Origin: Microplitis mediator
Lineage: Eukaryota; Arthropoda; Insecta; Hymenoptera; Braconidae
Direction: 5' to 3'
Assembly (NCBI RefSeq): GCF_029852145.1
Contig: NC_079969.1
Location: forward strand, 27,272,459 to 27,336,458
DNA: 64,000 nt
Under the pieces are notes generated by a model that was not told the origin of the DNA, made no database searches, and saw nothing but the letters and a program-made list of their open reading frames with translations. Made by a program: the position numbers and the translations under genes. Shown piece after piece: positions 35,158-45,500 of this stretch (its first letter is position 1; each line of letters starts with the position of its first letter).

Positions 35158-35604
35158 ATGGGAAGAGTAATGAGTAATTTTTCAAATTTTCTGCTCATAA
35201 TTTCATTGCTGAGCTCATTAGTTTTGAGCCAAAGATTATCTCTACAAAATGTACCGAAAGACATCACGGTATTTTTGAAAAACGAAAGAATATTTGATCA
35301 ATACATGAACTGTATTTTTGAACGCGGCCCTTGTACACGTGAAGGTCACCGACTCCGAGGTAAGCAATACAATTTTTTTTTCCGCACGTATAATTTTTCA
35401 TATTTATATATAAAAATTTTAGAAATACTACCGGACTTTTTTGAAAGAAATTGTTCAGACTGCAGTGAACGCGAACAAGAATTAGCTAACCAAGCACTGA
35501 CATATATCAGAGACAATAAACCAGATGTTTGGGACAAATTAATGGACAAATATAATCCACCAAAACGACCACGGTCATTTCTTCAAACATTATTTGGATT
35601 TTAA
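35158..35604 (+). CDS. CSP1, chemosensory protein (OS-D family)
   Basis: CSPs are small secreted helical proteins that carry hydrophobic ligands in sensilla and other tissues. Exons 35158-35359 and 35423-35604, phase 1, about 127 residues (about 123 if the second ATG at 35170 is used). A signal peptide (NFLLIISLLSSLVLSQ) is followed by the CSP helices. The four cysteines are spaced C-x6-C-x18-C-x2-C (CIFERGPC; CSDC). The 63-nt intron is a multiple of three and has no stop in frame, so the unspliced reading is also open. I prefer splicing because it restores the x18 spacing and the family intron position. The last eight codons, the stop and the 3' UTR are tandemly duplicated downstream. Confidence 0.92.
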   Translation: MGRVMSNFSNFLLIISLLSSLVLSQRLSLQNVPKDITVFLKNERIFDQYMNCIFERGPCTREGHRLRGKQYNFFFRTYNFSYLYIKILEILPDFFERNCSDCSEREQELANQALTYIRDNKPDVWDKLMDKYNPPKRPRSFLQTLFGF

Positions 35605-36213
35605 TAACGAACTTGTCTAAATTTTCAAGATCTGAGGCACAAAATGCGAGAGAAATCGGGGAATTTTATAAAAATTCAAAGGTTACTTTTAATTGGTCGC
35701 TTCGTAAGAAGAAGATGCCACCTAGCGGCAAAAAAAAGATCTAGATTTTTCAAATAAATTTTATTATCAATTGAAAATAAATAAATTCACTAAAAAATTT
35801 GAATAATTAATGCGGTTTTTTAAAATTTAAAACTTTTATTAATAAAATTTAGCGGTGGTAATTTTAGTGCTTCGTGAAATGAATAAAAATAAATTTCTTC
35901 AAACATTATTTGGATTTTAATAACGAACTTGTCGAAGTTTTCAAGATCTGAGGCACAAAGTGCGAGAGAAATCGGGGAATTTTATAAAAATTCAAAGGTT
36001 AATTTTAATTGGTCGCTTCGTAAGAAGAAGATGCCACCTAGCGGCAAAAAAAAAGATCTAGATTTTTCAAATAAATTTTATTGTCAATTGAAAATAAATA
36101 AATTCACTAAAAAATTTGAATAATTAATGCGGTTTTTGAAAATTTTAAATTTTTATTAATAAAATTTTGCGGTGGTAATTTTAGTGCTTCGTGAAATGAA
36201 TAAAAATAAAAAT
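35581..36213 (+). repeat. 316-bp tandem duplication of the CSP1 3' end
   Basis: The block from CTTCAAACATTATTTGG at 35581 (codons for LQTLFGF and the stop, then 3' UTR) is repeated from 35897 with only scattered differences, through ATTTTAGTGCTTCGTGAAAT at about 36200. The second copy carries the coding tail without the rest of the gene, so it is probably just extra 3' sequence. High similarity suggests a recent event. Confidence 0.85.
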
Positions 36214-36388
36214 GAAAACTGTTTTGTAAATCATGCATTAATAATTAATATGAACAATTGTTGACTTTTTATTTTATTAATAATATATATATTTATATAT
36301 ATAACAGAACAGTTTACAAACTTATGGACTAGGCTTGAGCATCAATCAGAACTGGATCATGTTAGGTTATAAAAGTCAATTTTTACCA

Positions 36389-38055
36389 CTAATTTTTCGA
36401 GTATTTTTTAATTGCCATGGCAACGAGAGCATTGTATTTGTCCAGCTCATGCGTAGTGTACCAATCTGTTATTTTATCGAAACTAACCAGCTGTTTTCTG
36501 GTGCATCTTTTACAGTTCGTCACAATTGCTTCGGGAAAGTGATCTGTAAAAATAAATATAACAATTTAGTATTTTTACTTCTTAATTACAAATTTTTTTC
36601 ATTAATACGCATACATTTTATCGTTAATTATCTCATTAATTTGAACCATCGAAAGTAAATTTTTAAGCGAACGTTCAATTGACGCTTCGCGTTTCAAGTG
36701 TAAAAAAATTATAGCCGCCTTTTTTTGAAAAATGTTATTTCTTACTCGAATTTGTTTCCATATTTAAAATTACTCTGCTTAATACTTTGGCGCGAAAATA
36801 ATTATTTAAAATTTTAATTCATTAAATTGCGCAGAAATTTTTTTTTTGACGTTTAATTTTTTTTCCAATATTTTAATTTGTAAAAAATTATTCGTATGTT
36901 TCAAAATTTAAATAACAGGTCAAGTATCGAACAAAAGTTGACCGCTTCGCGCTTAAGCTGCGCAGTATTAACCAGCACTTAATTAAATCATTAATAAATT
37001 AATTACCACAAAATAATTTTAGTTTTAATATCAATATTCATAATTAAAATTAATAAATCCTTTTTTAATAAGCCGACGCTTCGCGCTTAGGATGCGTCAA
37101 TTTAAAAAAAAAATATAAAGTACTCAGTAGTTGAAGTTTAAATTATTGAGTAACATACGAGTGTGAATGCAGCAGACATCAGACAAATTTAAAATTATAA
37201 ATTAATGGAGTAAAAAATTTAAAAAATGCGCACACAGAAAAAAATAATTTCTTGGCGCAAGAAATATTTTGTATTATGAATTGAAGACAAAAATTTTTCT
37301 TGGCTCAAGAATTTTTTTCTCGCCTGAAAAATTTTTTTCTTGTTACGAAAAAATTTTTTCTTGTCCCAAGAAAAGTTTTGTTTTCACTTTATAATACAAA
37401 AAATTTCTTAGGTCAAGTAAAAATTTTCTTAGAACAAGAAAAAATTTTTTGCGCCAAGAAATCCTTTTTTTCTGTGCATTTAAAAAATTTTAAAATTAAG
37501 AAGTGCATTTTTTAAAATTATTTACTCTGTTGATTTATAATTTTAAATTTGTCTGATGCCTCATACATTCACACTCACACAGAAAAAAAGGATTTCTTGG
37601 CGCAAAAAATTTTTTCTTGTTCTAAGAAAATTTTTACTTGACCTAAGAAATTTTTTGTATTATAAAGTGAAAACAAAACTTTTCTTGGGACAAGAAAAAA
37701 TTTTTTCGTAACAAGAAAAAAATTTTTCAGGCGAGAAAAAAATTCTTGAGCCAAGAAAAATTTTTGTCTTCAATTCATAATACAAAATATTTCTTGCGCC
37801 AAGAAATTCTTTTTTTCTGTGGATGAGTAACAACAGTAATAAAAAAATATTTTTTTAATTACCTCGGAAAAATTTAGCGTCTGCACTAATACAAGGCCCA
37901 GTTCCCGCGAAACATTTGTAATAAGCTTCCCGCTGTCTCGCGTTGTTTAAAATCCCGTCCACATCAACGTAATCATATTTGTCTGAGTAAAGTTTTTCTT
38001 CGGCAAATCCAATGCCAGCGCACATAAGAACAAGGATAAATATTTTCAAGTCCAT
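36389..38055 (-). CDS. CSP2, chemosensory protein
   Basis: Exons 38055-37863 and 36543-36389, phase 1, 115 residues. Signal peptide MDLKIFILVLMCAGIGFA, then EEKLYSDKYDYVDVDGIL. Cysteines: CFAGTGPC, then 19 residues, then CKRC; the family norm is 18, so one residue is extra at the splice joint (FFRDHFPEAIVTNC). The C-terminus has KITDWYTTHELDKYNALV and ends KYSKN. The start at 38055 is chosen because the TATA box at 38155-38162 puts transcription start near 38125, downstream of the upper in-frame ATG at 38142. It resembles CSP3 (shared SDKYD, FPEAI, DWYTTHE), so the two are probably tandem duplicates. Intron 1 holds nested elements B and C. Confidence 0.92.
37159..37577. mobile_element. Family B MITE interrupted by a family C element
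   Basis: Outer ends GAGTGTGAATGCAGCAGACA and TGATGCCTCATACATTCACA. Family C is inserted at 37233-37477, splitting the ATGCGCATTTAAAA centre of family B. Confidence 0.75.
37233..37477. mobile_element. Family C element, left copy of an inverted pair
   Basis: CACAGAAAAAAATAATTTC to CCTTTTTTTCTGTG, 245 bp, rich in TTCTTG/CAAGAA. It is almost the exact reverse complement of 37578-37821; I see one clear difference near the end. Confidence 0.8.
37578..37821. mobile_element. Family C element, right copy of an inverted pair
   Basis: Abuts the right end of the family B element. With 37233-37477 it can form a stem of about 245 bp around a 100-base loop in the CSP2 intron. Decayed family C copies are at 40078-40160, 46448-46560, 48842-48999, 51890-52113 and 55976-56216. 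Confidence 0.8.
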
Positions 38056-38154
38056 GTTTAATTTAAATATTAAAATTAATATAAAACACTGAAGTACACT
38101 AAAGTACAACAAAAGATCTGATACGAATGTGACAGGAAACAAGATTTCGGGAGG

Positions 38155-38162
38155 TATTTATA
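38155..38162 (-). promoter_or_regulatory. TATA box of CSP2
   Basis: TATAAATA on the minus strand, 100 bp upstream of the CSP2 start codon. Confidence 0.6.
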
Positions 38163-39120
38163 CCGTTTTCGTTACGTTCTTTCTGCCAAGACTTCCACTG
38201 ACGTCATGAACAACTTCTTCCCAGAGTGTTCTCGATTATATATATATATACATATATTTTTAGTCGTTAATTTTTTCCAATGTCCTCCGAAGGACGACCG
38301 AGCGACGTACGATTTGGTAGTTCATAAAATAAACATTTACTCTCACTTACGAGTTACTTGCGCGTTTAAAAAATTTTTGGAACATCGATTGTAGAATATC
38401 GAATCGGTAAAAATTTTTTACCGTAATAATTATTTATAATTCGCGAATTATGAAATAAATTAAGACGCAAAAACTATCGACGTGACACAAATAAATAAAA
38501 TCAATTTTTTTCTTACATATGAATTTAAAAATTCGAGTTTTTAACCGGGAGACTGAGACCTTGATCGTCTTAAACTTTTTTAAACTTGGAAAAAATAACC
38601 CTGACATTATAAATATTGATTATTATTAATTATCAATTTTTACGTATTAACTGACGGGTAATTTATTTAATGGAAAATTTAGAAATTCTTGCAACAAAAA
38701 AAAAAAAAGTAACCTTGTTACCTTGACTTTTTTATTATGTTCCTCTACCAATCACGTGTATCAAGAGTTTTTATTTTACGTTTTATCCAAATAGCTTACG
38801 AGACTTGTTGCCTTATCTTTGAGAGTCGAAGGATAACCGGATGGGTTGAATGCTTTCGTTATAGTCCTTTTATATACTAATTTTATTTCATTTCATATAT
38901 TCATTACTTTTTTTTTATCAAATTTACTAACAAATATTATATATTTTATTGAGTTAATTTTCTAAAAATAAATTCGCGGCTCGCGGGTTAAATAATCGTG
39001 AGTTTTTTTTGAGAGATTTATTGATACAGTGACAAATTCAATATACAGAAAATTTAAAATTATTATTGGTATTAGTAACTAATTGGTGAGTGATAGATTT
39101 GCTAATCATTTCCTGCTATC
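38163..39120. other. Intergenic between CSP2 and CSP3
   Basis: AT-rich, no exon and no recognised repeat family. The right part is the 3' flank of CSP3. Confidence 0.5.
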
Positions 39121-40720
39121 TTAGGAGTTTTTGGCTTTGGCATCTTGTAGCATTTTGTCGACGAACGAATTCCAGTTGTCTGGCTCGTGGGTGGTGTACC
39201 AGTCGGCGATTTTGTTAAATGCTTCTTTCTGCCACTCGGTGCATTTTTGGCAATTTGTCGCTATCGCTTCGGGAAAATTACCTGGTAATTTTTATTAAAA
39301 ATTATTTAATTATAATAATTGTTATTTTTATGATATGATCCTGAAGTTGCCTGTCTGTTAACAATTTTTGAATTTTTTTTTCTACTAATTAGATACAAAA
39401 AAAAAAATTAGAAATATGCACATGTAGAAAATTTTAAAAGCTATGAGTGCAATTTTTTAAAATATTTTTTTTTTTCATAATTTATCGTTTTTTAAAAAAT
39501 CCAAAAATTATTAGACGTCGGCTAACTTCAGTATCATAAAGTTAGCAGACATTTAAAATTAAAAGACATTTATTTAACAGATAAATAATGAAAAAAAATA
39601 TTTCTAAAAAAATTCACATGTCGGAAATTTCATAAACTATACGTGCAATTTTTCAAAATATTTTTTTTAATATTTATTTTATTGTTAAAGAAAATTCAAA
39701 AATTTTGAAATGTCTGCTAACTTTATGATACTGAAGTTAGCCGACTTCTAATAATTTTTGAATTATTTCGGAAACGATAAATTACAAAAAAAAAATTTTC
39801 AAAAAATTGCACTCGTTTTTTAAATTTTCTATATGTGCATATTTCTTATTTTTTTTAGTTCCTGTAATTTATTCATTAAAAAAAATTCAAAAATTTTGAA
39901 ATGTCTGCTAACTTTATGATACTGAAGTTAGCCGACTTCTAAAGATTTTTGTATTATTTCGGAAACGATAAATAACAAAAAAAAATTTTTTCCAAAAAAT
40001 TTCAATTGTGTTCTAACTTCAGTATCATTTAACTTTATTGTTGTGTTATTTTTATATTTCTAAGAGAAGAGTTCACAGAAAAAAAGAATTTCTTGGCGCG
40101 AGAAATTTTTTTTATTATGAATTGATAAGAAAACTTTTCTTAGGACGAGAAAAAATTTCTTGGTTCAAAAAATCTTTTTTTCCTGCGAAAAAAGATTGAA
40201 AATTTTTGAATGTTATTTTTAGAAAAATTTGAGTGACTTTTCTTGCCCCACTTAATATTTTTATTTTTATTATGATCTTAATAAGAATTTTTTTTTTTAA
40301 AACTGGCGGGACTTTTAAAAATTTGAAATTTAGAATTTCGATCTTTTCGCGAAAAAATTCAAATTTCAAATAAAAATTTTTCTTAATTACGTAAAAAAAT
40401 CTAAAAGTAAATTCTATTCACAATTAGAAAAATAAAAAAATAAAAAATTTGAATTTCCAAAAATTCAAATATTTCATCTCAAATAAATAAACCAAAATAA
40501 TTATTTGTAACATAATTAAAAATAAAATTTTACCTTTCCAATAAGTCGCGTCTTCTGCACACGGTCCTTTATCCATAAAACAATTAAAATAAGTCTGTCT
40601 TACTTCGGTATTAGCCAGCGCTTCATCAACATTCAAATTATCATATTTATCTGAATAAAGTTCTTGACAACTGACAGCTGAAAAAATAACCGCTATCACC
40701 AAAAATCCCAAATATTTCAT
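39121..40720 (-). CDS. CSP3, chemosensory protein
   Basis: Exons 40720-40534 and 39281-39121, phase 1, 115 residues. Signal peptide MKYLGFLVIAVIFSAVSC, then QELYSDKYDNLNVDEALANT. Cysteines C-x6-C-x18-C-x2-C (CFMDKGPC; CQKC). The C-terminal helix is ADWYTTHEPDNWNSFVDKML, ending AKAKNS. Same strand, same length and same intron phase as CSP2, which lies about 1 kb further left. The intron carries family A copies and a decayed family C piece. Confidence 0.93.
39336..40027. repeat. Family A copies in the CSP3 intron
   Basis: A full copy at 39336-39536 is followed by two or three overlapping or truncated copies with GATACTGAAGTTAGCCGACT and TGTCTGCTAACTTTATGATA junctions, ending GTTCTAACTTCAGTATCA. 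Confidence 0.65.
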
Positions 40721-40805
40721 CTTCTCTAATTAAAACTTTTCCTTATAGGTTTCAAAAATTACTGATGTCTAAGGAAATACTGACGAAAGATTTTTTCAGA
40801 CGGAC

Positions 40806-40813
40806 TATTTATA
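40806..40813 (-). promoter_or_regulatory. TATA box of CSP3
   Basis: TATAAATA on the minus strand, 86 bp upstream of the CSP3 ATG. Confidence 0.6.
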
Positions 40814-42534
40814 AGGACTCCTAGTAAAGGTGTCCTCGATTACACGGATGTAAATATTTTTCTTAATTATGTAGTTAAAGTAAATATAAATGTTGGTTTA
40901 TGGTATAAAATTGGCGATCGGACGTCAAGTCCAGGTGAAACAAAATTACATGTAATGAAAAATGTGTCAGTCATGACAATAAGACAGTATTTGTTTATTA
41001 GTTTTCCATTTTCTTGAAAAACAGCTAAATTATCTGTTATCTGGTAGCTCATGTTACTCATGAGTCATGAGTATGATTTAACTCTGACGGTTAATTTAAT
41101 AACTGAGGTATTAAATAATATACCGCTTGATAAGTAAACATATTTATAAAATAGTTATGTACTTACATATTTTTTATTTCATCTTTGCTGGATTTTCTTG
41201 ACAGAAATTTATACAAAATTTCGAGCTCATTTTTTTTATTGGAATTTTTAATTTCGTATTGTCGGTATAGTTTTCAAAAATTTTGTTATAAGGGAGAGAA
41301 GAAGGGGGCAAAGAGGGGTTAAAAAAATAAAATTATCGCCAGTTAAATTCTCTGGGAATCCCATAGAAATCCCATAAGAAATATAGACCCAGCACTCGGT
41401 GTTGAAAAAAAAAATAGAATTATCGCCAGTTCAATTCATGTTCAATTTTCATGGAATACAGTTTAGTTGCGTTATGAAGCCGCTTACAGGGGTGTAGGGG
41501 AATATAATTCTAAGAATTCCTGTACCCCCACTTCCCCTACTTTACAAAAGTGTGAGTGTGGACATGATTATTTTCATAGTCATAGAGGGGGAATGTCTTC
41601 AATAGAAATATAAGTCGACAGATTCATAACGCGACTCGATTGTGGTTCAATTTTTGACGCGGTGTCAAAATAATGCTACGATATATTTTTAATTTTTGAA
41701 AAAAATAATTTCCGTCACCAGTAAACAGAACCCGAGTTCTGCATACAATTTTTTCAAATTTCAACAATTTCGACAATTTTTTTTTCAGATTACAGCAAAA
41801 ACCACAAAAATTAAATTTGTCTACGAAATTCAAATCAAAATTACTAAAAAAAAACTTTTCCATTTCCAAAACTGAAAAAAATAATCAGACATTCAAATTG
41901 ATGTTCAACTTTTTTTTTCTAACTACAGTGAAATTTTCACAAAATTTTTTTATTGCATCAATTCAATTTAACCATAATCTTTTCTATAAATTTATTTTAC
42001 TCTCCTCTAATAAAAGTAAAGAATAAAATAATTTCGAATTAAAATTCAAAAGTTACAAGGAATGATGTCGATAGACTATTACTTCAAATGTAAGCCTAGC
42101 TTCGAAAATTGCATATAAATGTTAATTAATACGTATAGACTGTCTATTAAATTTAATATCTCTCTATAAACCTCATGCGCAGTTACATATAATATTATTC
42201 CGAAGATAAGGGGGTAAATTTACCAGTAGCACTAAATATTATAAAATATCGATCGATATAATAATATAATGTTATCTACGGTAATTTCCAGTGAATTCAA
42301 ATTGCCGGTTATCATAAAACGGACGTAAATTCGCAGCTCGTAATAACTAGTTCCGGTTTAGACTTAAACTGATAATTAAGGGAGGAATTAAATCACTCAT
42401 TGAAAATTATATATCATCGCGTATTTATTATTTATATCAAAATAACAGCCGCGTAAATAAGATATTGTTGTTGTCGAGGGGTTTCGCGGTTTCATGAAGA
42501 GCAACTTCATTACTTCGATGACCGCCTGTATAAA
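40814..42534. other. Intergenic between CSP3 and IR-A
   Basis: A divergent promoter region. At 41280-41545 there are G-rich and C-rich phrases (AAGAAGGGGGCAAAGAGGGG; CCTGTACCCCCACTTCCCC) suggesting an old family G-like inverted element. No gene seen. Confidence 0.45.
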
Positions 42535-45500
42535 ATGAAGTCGCGTTCGTCAATTTATTTGCTGTTCATTATTTTTTTGACTCTGTCACTTTCGGCGATT
42601 GAAGGGTATGACGTACTCGCTAAATTTACCGGTGATTATTTTAAAAAATTTTACGTCAGTCAGATTGTGGTTTTTGGATGTTGGGAAAATCACAGTAAGT
42701 ATTTTTGATTTTTGATAAATTAATAATTTTTTTTTTGTAGCTGTGCAAAAGAAAATTGGTAAGTTAATTGGGATTTATTAACTATTTTTTTTAGTCAGTG
42801 TGGCATTTAGTAAATCAATAATGAAGAACACGCATAATAAATTGATGTATGTTAATATAAATGACAATTTGAATTTGGACAAGTTGTTGAAAGTTGACTA
42901 TTGGAGTCTGGGAATTGTTTTGGATTTAGATTGTCAACGGAGTCAAATTATATTTGATCAGGTAGATTGTAATTTATGTTAATAATTATAAATTTTAGAT
43001 GTAAATCAAAAATTTGAATAGAGCATTTATGAATTTTTGAATTTTTTTCGGCGCGAATAATTTAAACCGACAAATTCAAATCATGAAAAATTTTTTCCAT
43101 GAAATTGATGCATTAACATATATGTATATATGTTATATATGTACATTTAATGCCGTAAGATGGACGGTGGTGATGAATTTGATAATTGCTACTTGCTAAT
43201 TGCTATTAGTAGTTTCCAAAAATTTCGATATCGGAAAATAATCATGGAAATAGATATGAAATTTTATGATTGTTTTCTTCATTTCATTTCATTGTTAGCA
43301 ACAGTAAATATTTATTTCATTTGTTTAAAGTATTAATTTTTTTTTATATATATGTATGAGTATTGAGTTCTTTAGTGAAAAAAAAAATTCAAAAAATATT
43401 CAAATGAATCGGAAAATTTTTATTCATAATGAGACGAGTGGGTCATTATATAGGTGGTAATTATATTTTTCAATATAGAATTGAAAAATTTTTTTTTTCA
43501 ACGATGCTTCAGTGAAATTTCAGACCTGAGCTGTCGTTTTTGCCTTGCGCTGGGCTCGAACGCAAGACCTTTCACTTGCGGCTAAAACCTTCCAACGCTT
43601 TAACCGATACGGCAGCGGCGGGCTTTTTTTTTTTACAAAATTAAAATAAAAAATAAATGTATCATTTTAAAAAATTTTTTTATTTTACTTTTTGAGCAAA
43701 ACATCACCAATTATATTTTTCACAATTTAATTTACTATGAAATATTTGCAAGTAAGAATTGAAAAAAATTTTTTTAAACTTCCGTGATCTTTTAAAAATT
43801 TTTATCTGTCAAAGTACTAAATATTTTTAAAAAATTGAAGTTTTCAGAGCAAAATTTACGTCACAATGAATCTTATTTTTGGTTGATGCCAACGAGTAAA
43901 GAAAAAATACCAGATTATTTTCACAAACTTCCACTGAATATCGCTAACGAAATGACTTTGGCTGTTCGCAAAAATAATTATTTACATAACAGTAACAATG
44001 ACACTAATAATAACAATATAAGTTATATACTCTACGACGTTTACAACCCCAGTTATCGTCACGGCGGTAAACTCAATGTCACTTACATGGGACACTGGAG
44101 TCTAAACGATCGTGATAAAGGTAAAAGTTATTTTAATTTAATTTATATGAATTATATATATAAATTAGCAATTAATATAAAGATTCAAACTTTATCAATA
44201 TGATAAAAATTTCTTTTGTCTTCCGGAGAACTTTTCGAAATGTCATCCGTCTGAGCTGTGAAAACTACATTCAAAACAGCCATATACTTCGTCATGTTAG
44301 TACGTCTACAAAAAATAATCGTTCAAAAAATTTCTTTAAGATATTAATTAAAAAAAAAATAAAAAATATCTTACGCAAGATACAATGAGGCTTTTTTGAC
44401 AGCTTCTGACTGACGTCGTGAGCATCGATGACAATTTTCTCCCAATATTTCGACCATGATTTCTGCAAAAAATATTAACTAACCCGTGTAAAAAAAAATT
44501 CGTTCCAAAAATTTTCATGACAGCGAACTTCCAAAATTGCGACAATTCTTAAGATTTTTAGAATTTTGAAAAAATTATAAAGTCAACAATTCGCAACTGG
44601 TGTAAAATTGTCAATTCAAATCCATACTAGTTGAAAATTTTTCATACTTCTAATTATTTCCCAGGCTTTTATAAACGGTTTGTCCCCACTTCCTGTTCTC
44701 TCTCTTATTTCTCTACATTCCAATATGTGGACTAGTGTTTCTACACGGAGAGAAAAATATCGCCAGATTAAGTATACGTATTGCTATTCTGGCTATACGC
44801 TGTATAGTCATTTTACTTAACGATACGCCGTATAGCCAATTCAGCTATACAGAGTATCCTCACAGTGGATCGTCAAAATGACGATCCGTATCCTTATTTT
44901 AGGCATTTTATGAATCGCTGACATGACTATTGCGCAAACTCTGTATTTAGGCATCCGGCAACCGAGAACGATGATACGTATAGCCAATTTAGCTATACGG
45001 ATCCTCACGCTGGCTATACAGATACTTATATCAACGAAACTACATATCGTTACAAAGGCTATTCGTCGTATTGTTAAATTAAATAAACGAATACTTAACC
45101 TAACCCAAAAACGTATCTTTACTTTAACGATACTATAGATCATTAAATTAATATGAGAGTATTCCTAAATTAGGTATACGAATCGTTATTCTGACGATAC
45201 GTCATTTGAGGATACATTGGATAGTCATTCTGACGATATTGCACGCCTCGGAAGCGAAGCGGAGACGTTGTGCTTTATAACCAACCTGTCAAGGTCACAC
45301 GATTTCCACTCATTAAAGTGCATATATTTTTTTTCTATTACTCTTACACATTATGAAAAGCACATCAATATAAAGCTGAAACACTAATAAATAATCCTAA
45401 TACTTTTTTTAATTTGTCTAATATGTATTAATATAAAAAAAAGTTCATTAAAAAAAATTTATCGTGGACGTCCATTAGTCTGTGGTTAAAAAAAACGGCG

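Noticed and set aside
38056..38142. Upstream in-frame ATG of CSP2
   Set aside because: It lies at or upstream of the start site predicted from the TATA box at 38155, and it would bury the signal peptide.
43540..43625. A functional tRNA gene
   Set aside because: Box-like motifs are present but no acceptor stem was found, and a sister copy has repeat-like flanks.
43846..43849. Acceptor TTTTCAG for IR-A exon 3
   Set aside because: It puts exon 3 out of frame; the AG at 43839-43840 gives FSEQ..., matching FSSQ... from the equivalent IR-B acceptor at 58898-58899.
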